This document shows positions 34,763 through 42,947 of a stretch of 50,396 nucleotides of DNA, in pieces. The stretch covers positions 1 through 50,396 of the forward strand of contig CALVGQ010000076.1 of the NCBI GenBank assembly GCA_944327135.1, given 5' to 3'. Source of the stretch: an uncultured Erysipelotrichaceae bacterium (GTDB lineage: Bacteria; Bacillota_I; Bacilli_A; Erysipelotrichales; Erysipelotrichaceae). Numbering within the stretch: position 1 is the first letter of the stretch; the number at the start of each line of letters is the position of its first letter. The notes beneath the pieces are model-generated. The model saw only the letters and a program-made list of their open reading frames with translations. It was not told the origin of the DNA and searched no databases. A program made the position numbers and the translations under genes.

Positions 34763-35522
34763 GATTTTCTCCTTCTTCCTTTAAAAAGATATCAAGGCAG
34801 CGGTTAAAACGATCCCATTGATGCCAATAGGCGTAATGATCCTCCCCTTCAAAGATGGCCAATCCTGCTGCCGGCATAGCCTGTTCCATCTTTTTTCCCA
34901 TCCATAGCGGAACTGCCTCATCTTGATCGCCCCATACCAGCAGCACCGGCATCGTGATCTTCTCTAAAAGTTCGCTGACATCATGGTTCACCACTTTGAC
35001 CAGCGTCTGCCGCATCACCCCGCTGCTGTTTTTATAATCCTCGCTTCCAAAATACTGCTGGAGCGCTTCCTTGTAACGATTGAGTCCCGGAAGCGAAACA
35101 AGCTTTTTGGCAAGCTTATAAGCCGCCGTCTTCAGCTTCCACTTTAGCCCATGCTTCGGGCGAATTCCTGAAGCTCCCGTCAGCACCATTTTATGCACCG
35201 GATATTTCGCCGCATACGTGATGGCAATATGACCGCCAAACGAATGGCCGATCAGAATCGGCTGAACGATGTTCAACGCCAGCAGAAAACCATGCAGACA
35301 TTCAGCATAGTCCTCTGCATTCCAGCTCACCAAAGGCTCTGAGGACGCCCCAAAGCCCGGAAAATCCAGTACCGTGACCCGAAAGCGATCCTGCAGATGA
35401 TCCGTGATCTGCTGCATCATGGCAATATTCTGCCCCCAGCCGTGCAAACAGACCACATCCCAGGCACCGCTTCCTTGCTGGATATAATTGATTTTGGTTC
35501 CCTTAATCTCTATTGTGGACAT
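34755..35522 (-). CDS. Alpha/beta hydrolase
   Basis: 255 residues from MSTIEIKGTKINYI after GGAGG. The fold shows the oxyanion loop LHGWGQN, the nucleophile elbow GHSFGG, the acid Asp in WGDQDEAVP and the catalytic His in EGEDHYAYW. The lid region between the elbow and the acid is rich in lysines. Such proteins are esterases or peptide hydrolases; the substrate cannot be inferred. It is translationally coupled to the membrane MurF-like gene, which hints at a role in cell envelope metabolism. Confidence 0.88.
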   Translation of the reverse strand: MSTIEIKGTKINYIQQGSGAWDVVCLHGWGQNIAMMQQITDHLQDRFRVTVLDFPGFGASSEPLVSWNAEDYAECLHGFLLALNIVQPILIGHSFGGHIAITYAAKYPVHKMVLTGASGIRPKHGLKWKLKTAAYKLAKKLVSLPGLNRYKEALQQYFGSEDYKNSSGVMRQTLVKVVNHDVSELLEKITMPVLLVWGDQDEAVPLWMGKKMEQAMPAAGLAIFEGEDHYAYWHQWDRFNRCLDIFLKEEGENHD

Positions 35523-35632
35523 AACATCCTCCATTATCTCTATTATTATATGCAATTTGTGAAAGAATGGGAAGGAAAAACATTACGTAGCCAAAGAACA
35601 AAGTCAAACAATTAAATAAGAAAAATAAGATA

Positions 35633-35660
35633 TTGAAGATAGATAAGAATATGTTATAAT
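35633..35660 (+). promoter_or_regulatory. Promoter of the NfeD-stomatin operon
   Basis: -35 TTGAAG (35633-35638), 16-base spacer, perfect -10 TATAAT (35655-35660), followed 24 bases later by the first ATG. Confidence 0.75.
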
Positions 35661-35684
35661 ATTAACAAGAAAGGAGAGGAAGCC

Positions 35685-36050
35685 ATGTTTACCTGGATCG
35701 ACGGCAATATGTATCATGGGATCGTAACGCTCTATCCCAATAATTTTACGCTGAATCATGTCGCCTCACAACCTTTCAAAGAGATTCGCTGGTGTCGTAT
35801 CGGAATCGATGAGCAGGCACGAAAGATCGCAATCCGTCCGGTAACCAAGCGCGAGGTAGACCTCAATTTAGTCCCGCTGAAGCAGCTGCATAAGGTCTCG
35901 CTCGGCAAAGGATATGCACGAATCTCCAACAAAATGATGATCAACCGGATCAGCGAGCTGATTCAAAACGAATGCAACGGCATAAAATTCAGTGCTGTCT
36001 ATGATGAACGGGAAAAGATGCTGATCATTGATCTGAATGAACCATGTTAA
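35685..36050 (+). CDS. Conserved-looking small protein of unknown function, first gene of the NfeD-stomatin operon
   Basis: 121 residues after an AAAGGAGAGG site. It is soluble, with no membrane segment or signal. The sequence has a strand-rich first half (MFTWIDGNMYHGIVTLYPNN, KEIRWCRIGIDEQARKIAIRP), a basic middle (KREVDLNLVPLKQLHKVSLGKGYARIS) and a final helix-strand pair. I do not recognise a family; the beta-then-helix pattern recalls small DNA- or nucleotide-binding folds but nothing diagnostic. It is 16 bases upstream of the NfeD gene and shares its promoter, so it may act with the membrane microdomain proteins. Confidence 0.75.
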   Translation: MFTWIDGNMYHGIVTLYPNNFTLNHVASQPFKEIRWCRIGIDEQARKIAIRPVTKREVDLNLVPLKQLHKVSLGKGYARISNKMMINRISELIQNECNGIKFSAVYDEREKMLIIDLNEPC

Positions 36051-36066
36051 AGAGGAGGAATGACCG

Positions 36067-36504
36067 ATGAATACCTTTACATTCTGGCTGTGGTTCTGCA
36101 TCTGCATCGCCTCGATCGTTCTAGAAGTTGCCACCATGACCGCACTGGTCAGCATCTGGTTTGCACTAGGAGCCGTTTTTGCCTTAGGGGCTTATTTTCT
36201 TGGATTTGAATTTACCGGACAGGTTTTAGTTTTTTTCATTACCTCGATTGCCATGGTGCTTCTGATTCGTCCGTTAACCACCCATTATATGCGCGGCAAC
36301 ACGGTAGCCACCAATGCCGATCGACTGATTTCGATGCGTACCCGGCTAATCGCTCCGGTCCTAGACAGCCGGCCAGGTCAGATCCGGATCAACGGCTTGA
36401 TCTGGAATGCCGTCTCGGTAGACGGAAAGGGAATCGAAAACGACGCCTTGGTTGAAATCGTCGCGCTGGAAGGCAGCAAGGTGCTCGTCAAAAAAATCGT
36501 TTAA
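36067..36504 (+). CDS. NfeD-like membrane protein
   Basis: 145 residues. Three membrane helices (about 4-22, 27-47, 50-72) precede a cytosolic or membrane-edge OB-fold domain ending RINGLIWNAVSVDGKGIENDALVEIVALEGSKVLVKKI, the NfeD signature with the G..W.A and V.G..L pattern. NfeD proteins pair with stomatin/flotillin-type SPFH proteins in lipid microdomains. The stomatin gene follows 32 bases downstream. It is the short form without the ClpP-like serine protease domain. Confidence 0.9.
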   Translation: MNTFTFWLWFCICIASIVLEVATMTALVSIWFALGAVFALGAYFLGFEFTGQVLVFFITSIAMVLLIRPLTTHYMRGNTVATNADRLISMRTRLIAPVLDSRPGQIRINGLIWNAVSVDGKGIENDALVEIVALEGSKVLVKKIV

Positions 36505-36536
36505 TTTAAAAATAGAAAGGAAACCAAAACGTACCT

Positions 36537-37433
36537 ATGTTTAAATTTATTCTTTTTATAGTAATCTTAATTCTTCTGGCGGTGGTCTTTCTTTACACCG
36601 TACGAATCGTGCCGCAGGCTTCTGCCTATGTCATTGAACGTTTAGGAACCTACAGCACGACCTGGCATACCGGGCTGCATCTGCTGCTGCCCTTTCTTGA
36701 TCGGATCTCCAACAAGGTTTCTTTAAAAGAGATCGTTAAGGATTTCGATCCGCAGCCGGTCATCACCAAGGACAATGTCACCATGATGATCGATACCGTG
36801 GTTTATTTTCAGATCACCGATCCCAAGCTGTATACCTATGGAGTCGACCGTCCGATCAGCGCAATTGAAAATTTGACTGCCACAACCTTACGAAATATTA
36901 TTGGCGATCTGGAGCTTGATGAAACGCTGACCTCCCGGGATATCATCAACACCAAAATGCGAGCCATTCTGGATGAAGCTACCGATCCTTGGGGAGTCAA
37001 GGTCAGTCGAGTCGAAGTCAAAAATATCATTCCGCCGCGGGATATTCAGGATTCGATGGAAAAACAGATGCGGGCCGAGCGGGAACGGCGTGAAAAGATC
37101 CTTCAAGCTGAGGGAGAAAAGCGAGCCGCGATCCTCACCGCCGAAGGAGAAAAGGAAGCCATGATCCTGCGTGCCAACGCCAAAAAAGAGGCCATGATCG
37201 CCGAAGCCGAAGGTCAGGCTCAGGCCATGGAACGGATCTTTCAGGCTCAAGCCACTGGAATCAATCTGATCAATCAAGCTGAGCCGGGCAAGGCCTTCTT
37301 AACGATCAAGGGCTATGAGGCCCTTGAAAAGGTTGCCGATGGAAAGAGCACCAAGCTGATCATCCCAAGCCAGCTGCAGGATATCACCGGCACTTTGGCC
37401 GCACTCAATGAAGTTCTCAAGGAAAACAAATAA
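36537..37433 (+). CDS. SPFH/stomatin-family protein (QmcA/paraslipin type)
   Basis: 298 residues. One N-terminal membrane helix is followed by the SPFH domain: VPQASAYVIERLGTY, TGLHLLLPFLDR, KDNVTMMIDTVVYFQITDPKLYTYGV and ISAIENLTATTLRNIIGDLELDETLTSR. A long charged coiled coil (about 180-230) made of REKILQAEGEKRAAILTAEGE-type repeats follows, then a short C-terminal strand. Such proteins form large membrane-bound cages or rings that organise proteases and lipids. Pairing with NfeD is typical. The ribosome site is weak, so translation may depend on the upstream genes. Confidence 0.94.
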   Translation: MFKFILFIVILILLAVVFLYTVRIVPQASAYVIERLGTYSTTWHTGLHLLLPFLDRISNKVSLKEIVKDFDPQPVITKDNVTMMIDTVVYFQITDPKLYTYGVDRPISAIENLTATTLRNIIGDLELDETLTSRDIINTKMRAILDEATDPWGVKVSRVEVKNIIPPRDIQDSMEKQMRAERERREKILQAEGEKRAAILTAEGEKEAMILRANAKKEAMIAEAEGQAQAMERIFQAQATGINLINQAEPGKAFLTIKGYEALEKVADGKSTKLIIPSQLQDITGTLAALNEVLKENK

Positions 37434-37445
37434 AAAGGCAGAGCC

Positions 37446-37498
37446 AAGACCGAACGACAGAACTGCTCGATGAGCAGCCTTGATCCTTCGGTCTTTTT
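37446..37498 (+). terminator. Terminator of the NfeD-stomatin operon
   Basis: AAGACCGAA / TTCGGTCTTTTT closes over an inner hairpin CTGCTC-GAT-GAGCAG, giving a two-stage stem with a T tract. Confidence 0.85.
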
Positions 37499-37619
37499 GA
37501 ATCGCCGCTTTTATAAAAAAACGGTGATCTTAAGGCTTTCTTTCCCTAACATCACCGGATCAATCATTTACTTCTGCGTTTTGATCCAATCCATTTTCAT
37601 GCGTTTAAATCATTCACGA

Positions 37620-38315
37620 TCAATGCGTCTGGTTTTCTGTTTGAAGGATCAAGCGTGTCAGCTCTGTCGGCTCGACGATCTTGCCATTTTGATACACGCG
37701 CATGTTGCCAGAAGCGATCTCATCAATCAGGATCACTTCCTCGCCGACATAACCAAACTCAAACTTGATATCATACAGCTCCAGTCCCTTTTCTTTCAAG
37801 GACTCCCGGACTATTCCAGAAATTTTCTGTGTCAGCTGTTTCATCTGCGCATATTGTTCCAAGGTCATCACCTGAATCGCTTCCAGGCCATCCGGAGTAA
37901 TCAGCGGATCACCCAGCGCATCATCCTTGAGCGTCGTTTCTACATAACCATTCAGCGGAGCCCCCTCTTCCACATAAGCTCCATAACGGCGAAGAAAGCT
38001 TCCTACTGCACGATAACGGCAAATGACTTCCAGTCCCTTGCCAAACACCTTCGCTGGCAGCACTTCCATGGTCGCCTGTTCCAGATCAGCACTGACATAA
38101 TGCGTTTTGATTCCGGCCTTTTTTAAAATCTCGAAAAAATAGACGGAAACCTTCAAATTCTCCCGACCGATCCCCGCAATTTTAAGGCCGACCGTGTTCG
38201 CCCCTGGATCAAATACCCCATCCGTCCCAGTGCAATCATCTTTAAAAAGAAGCTGGTAATTTCCATTTTCCAATTCGTAAACATCCTTGGTTTTTCCGCT
38301 GTAGATTTTTTTCAT
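37620..38315 (-). CDS. purC: Phosphoribosylaminoimidazole-succinocarboxamide synthase (SAICAR synthetase)
   Basis: 231 residues, the usual bacterial length. It couples aspartate to CAIR with ATP in de novo purine synthesis. Family motifs: [10 protein letters not shown] at the start, the [10 protein letters not shown] segment preceded by [12 protein letters not shown], and [25 protein letters not shown] with the metal-binding Asp/Glu. The ATG follows GAGGAGG. It stands alone, away from other pur genes. Its upstream region holds a large inverted repeat shared with the divergent T-box promoter. Confidence 0.95.
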   Translation of the reverse strand: MKKIYSGKTKDVYELENGNYQLLFKDDCTGTDGVFDPGANTVGLKIAGIGRENLKVSVYFFEILKKAGIKTHYVSADLEQATMEVLPAKVFGKGLEVICRYRAVGSFLRRYGAYVEEGAPLNGYVETTLKDDALGDPLITPDGLEAIQVMTLEQYAQMKQLTQKISGIVRESLKEKGLELYDIKFEFGYVGEEVILIDEIASGNMRVYQNGKIVEPTELTRLILQTENQTH

Positions 38316-38369
38316 GACCTTTTCCTCCTCAACCTCTTCCAGTTTAGCACAGTCGTCAGGCTTAGCAAG

Positions 38370-38419
38370 AGGAAAAGATGTAAATTTTCCAACAAAATGG
38401 AAATTTTACATCTTTTCCT
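38370..38419. repeat. 21-bp near-perfect inverted repeat between purC and the T-box operon
   Basis: Arms 38370-38390 and 38399-38419 match with one exchange, around an 8-base centre. It lies about 10 bases upstream of the -35 box of the T-box promoter and 55 bases upstream of purC. It may be an operator or a transcribed hairpin; the arms are AT-rich and lack a clear T tract. Confidence 0.65.
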
Positions 38420-38428
38420 GAAAACCTC

Positions 38429-38456
38429 TTGACATTCCCTTCAAACAGCCTACAAT
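38429..38456 (+). promoter_or_regulatory. Promoter of the T-box amino acid transporter operon
   Basis: -35 TTGACA (38429-38434), 16-base spacer, -10 TACAAT (38451-38456). Start expected near 38463. Confidence 0.85.
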
Positions 38457-38479
38457 AAAAGTACGTGAAAATGAAAATG

Positions 38480-38747
38480 CTGTGATAAGGAATAGTACAT
38501 ATCGCGAACATGCTAGAGAAATCCTGATTTGGTGAAATGGATCTTGAACGCATATCGAACACCCCTTTGAGCAATTCGGGCGAACCTTTTTAGTAGTCCG
38601 AATCGGTCCCCTGCACCCGTTATCCTGCTAGAGTATGTTAGTACTCGAAGAGGTTACTGTTGTGAAGCAGTAATAAAAAGAGGTGGTACCACGGTAGCAA
38701 TCGCTCTCGTCCTCTGACACATCGTGTCAAGGCGAGGGCGTTTTTCT
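38480..38747 (+). promoter_or_regulatory. T-box leader controlling an amino acid ABC transporter
   Basis: The leader has the stem I landmarks: AAGG...CCTT base, AGTA on the 5' side, an AGAGA bulge, a GGTG distal loop, and GAA on the 3' side at 38557-38559. The codon after GAA is CAC (38560-38562, His), my best reading of the specifier. The T-box motif AGGTGGTACCACGG lies at 38681-38694, and a terminator follows (38703-38745). The UGGU in the T-box bulge would pair with an A discriminator, while bacterial tRNA-His normally has C, so the histidine assignment is tentative. Uncharged tRNA would permit transcription of the transporter. Confidence 0.9.
38703..38745 (+). terminator. T-box terminator
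   Basis: CGCTCTCGTC pairs with GGCGAGGGCG, with an inner TGACAC/GTGTCA stem, followed by T5. The 5' arm competes with the antiterminator that contains the T-box motif. Confidence 0.85.
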
Positions 38748-38777
38748 TTTTCCGTCAATCTTAAGGAGGAAAAAAAG

Positions 38778-39554
38778 ATGAAAAAGATTGGTTTATGCTT
38801 CTGTCTACTCAGTGTGCTTCTGTTTGGCTGCCAAAAGGAAACTCAGGAAGAACTCTCCGTCATGGAGAAAAAAAGCTTTGTCGTCGGTCTGGATGATACC
38901 TTTGCTCCAATGGGCTTTAAAAATGATGACGGGGAAATCGTTGGTTTTGACGTTGAACTGGCTCAAGAAGCCGCAAAACACCTCGGCATGGAAGTGACCT
39001 TTCAAAACATTGACTGGGATCTGAAAGAAAGCGAACTGGCCAACGGCAACATCGACTGCATTTGGAACGGCTATTCGGTCACCGAAGAACGGCAGCAGCA
39101 GGTCTTGTTTTCGGATCCTTATCTGGACAATCGTCAGATCATCATCGTACTGAATGACAGCGGTATCACCTCCAAGGCCGATCTGGCCGGCAAAACGGTC
39201 TCGGTTCAAAAAAACTCCAGCGCTTATGAGGCGGTCATGGCTGATTCAGAGTTTGTCAGCTCCCTGAACAACGGCGAACTGGTTCAGTTTGATACCAACA
39301 ACGATTGCTTCATGGATCTAGAAGCTCAGCGCAGCGATGCTATCGTTGTCGATGAAACGCTGGCCCGATATTATATGCGTCAGCAATCAAACAACATTTA
39401 CACCGTATTAGAAGAGGACTTCGGCAAAGAATCCTATGCCGTCGGCTTCCGCAAAAGTGACGAGGAATTCTGCAGCGCAATCAACCAGGTCCTTCAGGAA
39501 ATGATGGCCGATGGCACCTTTGATACGATCAAAGCCAAATGGTTTGATGAATAA
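38778..39554 (+). CDS. Amino acid ABC transporter substrate-binding lipoprotein
   Basis: 258 residues from MKKIGLCFCLL after AAGGAGG. A short lipoprotein signal ends in FGC. The body is a type II periplasmic binding fold of the polar amino acid family: FVVGLDDTFAPMGFKNDDGEIVGFDVELAQEAAKHLGM, the NIDWDLKESELANGNIDCIWNGYSVTEERQ region and GKTVSVQKNSSAYEAV hinge. It is first of three genes (binding protein, permease, ATPase) under a T-box. The T-box specifier suggests histidine (HisX-like), with the caveat on the discriminator base. Confidence 0.92.
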   Translation: MKKIGLCFCLLSVLLFGCQKETQEELSVMEKKSFVVGLDDTFAPMGFKNDDGEIVGFDVELAQEAAKHLGMEVTFQNIDWDLKESELANGNIDCIWNGYSVTEERQQQVLFSDPYLDNRQIIIVLNDSGITSKADLAGKTVSVQKNSSAYEAVMADSEFVSSLNNGELVQFDTNNDCFMDLEAQRSDAIVVDETLARYYMRQQSNNIYTVLEEDFGKESYAVGFRKSDEEFCSAINQVLQEMMADGTFDTIKAKWFDE

Positions 39555-39556
39555 CG

Positions 39557-40198
39557 ATGCAATTCTTTCTGCAGCTGCTTCCCTCATTTTTAGACGGTCT
39601 AAGCGTCACCTTGATCTATTGGATCGTCACATTAATCATTTCCTTTTTGCTGTCCCTTCCCACCGCCTATCTTCGGGTTTTTGGCGGCGCTTTGATCCGG
39701 ATCATCCTACGTTTTTACATCTATATCATGCGGGGAACTCCGCTGATGCTTCAGCTGATGTTTTTCTATTTCGGGCTTCCCTATCTGGGGATCACCTTTT
39801 CCCGCACCACCGCAGCACTGATCGCCTTTATCCTGAATTACACGGCCTATTTTACTGAAATCCTGCGCGGCGGGATCGGATCGCTGGATCCTGGCCAAAA
39901 AGAAGCAGCTCAGCTGCTGGGCTATTCCCGAATTGCCGCTTATAACCGCATTCTTTTACCGCAGGCACTTAAAAATTGTATCCCTTCTTTTATCAATGAG
40001 ATCTTGACGCTTTTGAAAGATACCTGTCTGGTTTCTATTTTAGGAACCGATGAACTGCTGCGCAGTGCCAAGATCGCAGCCGGTCACTATGCAACCGGAA
40101 TTCCTTTTCTTTACGTCGGGATCCTTTATCTGCTGTTGAACATTCCAATTTCGAAAGGGCTGAGCTGGATCGAAAAAAAGCTCAGTTATATACGGTGA
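39557..40198 (+). CDS. Amino acid ABC transporter permease
   Basis: 213 residues. Five membrane helices of the HisMQ type, with the family motif FILNYTAYFTEILRGGIGSLDPGQKEAAQLLGYSR containing the EAA loop (EAAQLLGYS......LLPQAL) that contacts the ATPase. It starts two bases after the binding-protein stop and is followed four bases later by the ATPase gene, so the three genes are tightly coupled. One permease gene implies a homodimeric channel. Confidence 0.94.
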   Translation: MQFFLQLLPSFLDGLSVTLIYWIVTLIISFLLSLPTAYLRVFGGALIRIILRFYIYIMRGTPLMLQLMFFYFGLPYLGITFSRTTAALIAFILNYTAYFTEILRGGIGSLDPGQKEAAQLLGYSRIAAYNRILLPQALKNCIPSFINEILTLLKDTCLVSILGTDELLRSAKIAAGHYATGIPFLYVGILYLLLNIPISKGLSWIEKKLSYIR

Positions 40199-40202
40199 GC
40201 TT

Positions 40203-40868
40203 ATGAGCATTCTCATTGAAAACTGCTGCAAGACCTTCCGCAGCGTTCCGGTCTTAAAAAATGTCAGCCTTCAGATCGACGATCATGAAATCGTTGTCCT
40301 CATGGGCCCCAGCGGCTGTGGAAAAACGACCTTGATCCGCTGTCTTTGCGATCTGGAAACCCCCGACAGCGGACGCATCATGATTCATGGAAAGACGCTG
40401 TTCGATCAACAAAAAACCCAAGACAAAGCACTATTGAAACAGATCCATCAGGAAGTTGGCCTGGTCTTTCAAAACTACCAGCTGTTTCCGCATCGTACGG
40501 TTTTACAAAATCTCTGTGATGCGGTGCTTTATCAGCGGCTGCTAAGCCGCGATGAAGCCCACAAAAAAGCATTGGCCCTTTTGAGCCAGCTGCAGCTGCT
40601 TGAAAAAGCGGACGTTTATCCCTCAGAGCTCTCCGGCGGTCAAAAACAACGAGTCGCCATCGCTCGGGCCTGCATGCTGAAACCGCGGATCCTGTGTTTT
40701 GATGAACCCACCAGCGCTCTGGATCAAGCATCGATCCAACAGCTGTTTCCAATCCTGCAGCGACTTCGTGAAAGCATGGCGGTTTTGATCATTACCCACG
40801 ATCAGGAATTTGGAAAACAAATTGCTACACGAACCATTCTGATGAAAGAAATCAATGCAGTCTCATAA
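40203..40868 (+). CDS. Amino acid ABC transporter ATP-binding protein
   Basis: 221 residues. Walker [11 protein letters not shown]-loop VFQNYQLFPHRTV, signature [15 protein letters not shown], Walker B ILCFDEPTSALD and switch His in IITHDQEF. It belongs to the polar amino acid uptake group (GlnQ/HisP). The C-terminus is about 20 residues shorter than the common 240. Last gene of the T-box operon, ended by a strong bidirectional hairpin. Confidence 0.95.
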   Translation: MSILIENCCKTFRSVPVLKNVSLQIDDHEIVVLMGPSGCGKTTLIRCLCDLETPDSGRIMIHGKTLFDQQKTQDKALLKQIHQEVGLVFQNYQLFPHRTVLQNLCDAVLYQRLLSRDEAHKKALALLSQLQLLEKADVYPSELSGGQKQRVAIARACMLKPRILCFDEPTSALDQASIQQLFPILQRLRESMAVLIITHDQEFGKQIATRTILMKEINAVS

Positions 40869-40928
40869 AAAAGGGAAGCGGGAAAGAAACAGCCGATCAA
40901 GCCATCTTCTCCCGCTTTCCCTTTTTTA
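40866..40928. terminator. Bidirectional terminator
   Basis: AAAAAAGGGAAGCGGGA and TCCCGCTTTCCCTTTTTT flank a 25-base loop. It ends the amino acid transporter operon on the plus strand and the amidase gene on the minus strand. Confidence 0.88.
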
Positions 40929-41822
40929 TTTTTTCTCAAAAATGCCGGCGATCCGCCCGTACTGTTCCGGTCTTCGATCCCGAAACAAGCCCCAGGACAA
41001 ACGGTTTTGTGCTAAAACATCCAGATCATACGTATGCAGCAGGATCGCTTCCTCCGTGCGTCCGGCCTGTTCAACAAGGGCTCCGGTCTCATCGCTCATC
41101 AGCGAACTGCCATAGAAACACAATGCAGAGCGCTGATAGCCATTTTCCTTGCAGGGTTCCACGGTCTCTTCACCGATCCGATTAGCTGCAATGACCGGCA
41201 CCAAATTGGCTGCCGCATGGCCCTGCATGCAGCGCTGCCAATGTCCAACGCTATCCGTTTCCAAAATAGGCTCCGATCCGATCGCCGTCGGATAAAAAAG
41301 CAGCTCAGCCCCCTGCAGTGCCAGACAGCGCGCGGTTTCCGGGAACCATTGATCCCAGCAGATCCCTATTCCCAGCTTTCCAAAACGGGTTTCAAAAACC
41401 TTAAAACCGCTGTTTCCCGGTGTAAAATAAAACTTCTCCTGATAATAATGATCATCCGGGATATGAGTCTTTCGATAAATTCCAAGGCTGCTGCCATCGG
41501 CATCCACACAAACCGCCGAGTTGTACAGCACATTTACCTCGCGCTCATAAAAGCTGATGATCAACACGACTCCCAGTTCCTTTGCCAAGCGTTTTCCCAT
41601 CTGAACCGCCGGATTTTCATCTGCCGGCAGCGCATAAGCATAATACTCATAGCGTCGCTGCTGACAAAAATACCAACATTCAAACAGCTCCGGCAAAAGG
41701 ATGATCTGAGCTCCTTGCTTCGCCGCACTTCGAATCATTTCCTCCGCTTTTTTCAGATTCTCTTCCACCTGTTGGCTGCAGCGCATCTGAACCAAAGCGA
41801 CGTTGACCTTTCGCATCTTCAT
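40926..41822 (-). CDS. aguB: N-carbamoylputrescine amidase
   Basis: 298 residues from MKMRKVNVALVQM after AAAGGAG, the usual length. A nitrilase-superfamily enzyme with the triad Glu45 (LLPELFE), Lys118 (YRKTHIPD) and Cys155 (GIGICWDQWFPE). The WDQWFPE extension is typical of the AguB subgroup, which hydrolyses N-carbamoylputrescine to putrescine, CO2 and ammonia in the agmatine route. It lies directly downstream of a complete polyamine uptake operon, which strongly supports the assignment. The agmatine deiminase gene (aguA) that normally supplies its substrate is not in the window. A hairpin between potD and this gene overlaps its leader. Confidence 0.9.
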   Translation of the reverse strand: MKMRKVNVALVQMRCSQQVEENLKKAEEMIRSAAKQGAQIILLPELFECWYFCQQRRYEYYAYALPADENPAVQMGKRLAKELGVVLIISFYEREVNVLYNSAVCVDADGSSLGIYRKTHIPDDHYYQEKFYFTPGNSGFKVFETRFGKLGIGICWDQWFPETARCLALQGAELLFYPTAIGSEPILETDSVGHWQRCMQGHAAANLVPVIAANRIGEETVEPCKENGYQRSALCFYGSSLMSDETGALVEQAGRTEEAILLHTYDLDVLAQNRLSWGLFRDRRPEQYGRIAGIFEKK

Positions 41823-41836
41823 TCTCTCCTTTCGAA

Positions 41837-41862
41837 AAGAAGTCCTCACAGGAGGACCTCTT
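41837..41862. terminator. Hairpin between potD and aguB
   Basis: An 11-bp stem, AAGAAGTCCTC with GAGGACCTCTT (one G-U pair), and loop ACAG, with T runs on both sides. On the minus strand it could reduce readthrough from the pot genes into aguB; the aguB ribosome site starts directly after it. Confidence 0.75.
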
Positions 41863-41864
41863 TT

Positions 41865-42947
41865 TTAGCTCACTTTGATCTTGATCCAGAGTTCTGACAG
41901 TTTTTTCTTCAGTACTTCATTGTGTGTGAAAACTTCATCCTTTTCATAACCGGTTCTTGGCGTATAGGCTTCATTGCCATAGAAGTCACCGCCCTCTGAA
42001 CCCAGCTCATCGACCACGGACTGCACCGCACTGGTATATCCTACCGTCAGCGAGCTGTCCATCATGGAATCATAAGACAAGGCAAAGTTGATAAATTCAT
42101 GAGCCAGTGCCGGACACTTGGCATTAGCCGGGATGACCATCGCATCGTTCCACAAATTGGTTCCCTGCAGCGGCTCAAAATAAGCCATATCCGGATTCTC
42201 CGCAATGATGTATGCTGCAGCCCCGCTGTAAACAACCGCCAAGCTCTTTTCTGCATTGATCATGGCATCATTCACTTCATCGGTCACATAAGCCGGATCC
42301 ATCGTCTGATGCAATTCCAAAAGCCACTGATATGCTTCTTCGATCTCGGCATCATCCTCCGTATTCATCGAATAACCCAGGGCTTTCAACGCCACCATGA
42401 AGCTGTCCCGTTCCGAATCATACATGAAGATCTCGCCCGCATACTCGGTATCTTTTAAGATATCCCAGCCCATTTCTTCTACTTTAGCCGGATCCACTTT
42501 GGTCGTATCATACAAAATACCCACTGATCCCCAGAAATAAGGAATCGAATACGTGTTATCCGGATCATAAGGCTTATTTAAAACTCCCTCTGCCAGATCA
42601 TCCAGGATCGTGATCTTGCTTTTATCCAGCGGCTGAAGCAGATCCTCCTGGATCAGCCGTTCGATCATATAATCCGATGGAACCAAAATATCGTAGGCAT
42701 TGCCGCCCAGAAGCGTCGTATACATTTCCTCGTTGGAATCAAACATCGAATAATTCACCCGAACATTGTAGGTCTTCTCAAAATTGGAAACGACGTCCTC
42801 TCCGATGTATTCTCCCCAGTTATACACATTGATCACATCACACCCATAGGTTTCGATCGGATCCACATCGCTGGACCCTTCATTGGAGCTGCATCCGGTG
42901 CTGATCAACAGAATACCGGCAGCCAGAATCTTAACTAATTTTTTCAT
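41865..42947 (-). CDS. potD: Spermidine/putrescine-binding lipoprotein
   Basis: 360 residues with a lipoprotein signal ending STGC. The periplasmic-binding fold shows INVYNWGEYIGEDVVSNFEKTYNVRVNYSMFDSNEEMYTTLLGG, the usual PotD opening, then VPSDYMIERLI, IPYFWGSVGILYDTT and a DIL..F..S region. Acidic and aromatic residues expected for polyamine amine groups, such as the DSN.E and the W/Y set, are present. It is the last transporter gene, overlapping potC by 17 bases. Confidence 0.94.
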   Translation of the reverse strand: MKKLVKILAAGILLISTGCSSNEGSSDVDPIETYGCDVINVYNWGEYIGEDVVSNFEKTYNVRVNYSMFDSNEEMYTTLLGGNAYDILVPSDYMIERLIQEDLLQPLDKSKITILDDLAEGVLNKPYDPDNTYSIPYFWGSVGILYDTTKVDPAKVEEMGWDILKDTEYAGEIFMYDSERDSFMVALKALGYSMNTEDDAEIEEAYQWLLELHQTMDPAYVTDEVNDAMINAEKSLAVVYSGAAAYIIAENPDMAYFEPLQGTNLWNDAMVIPANAKCPALAHEFINFALSYDSMMDSSLTVGYTSAVQSVVDELGSEGGDFYGNEAYTPRTGYEKDEVFTHNEVLKKKLSELWIKIKVS

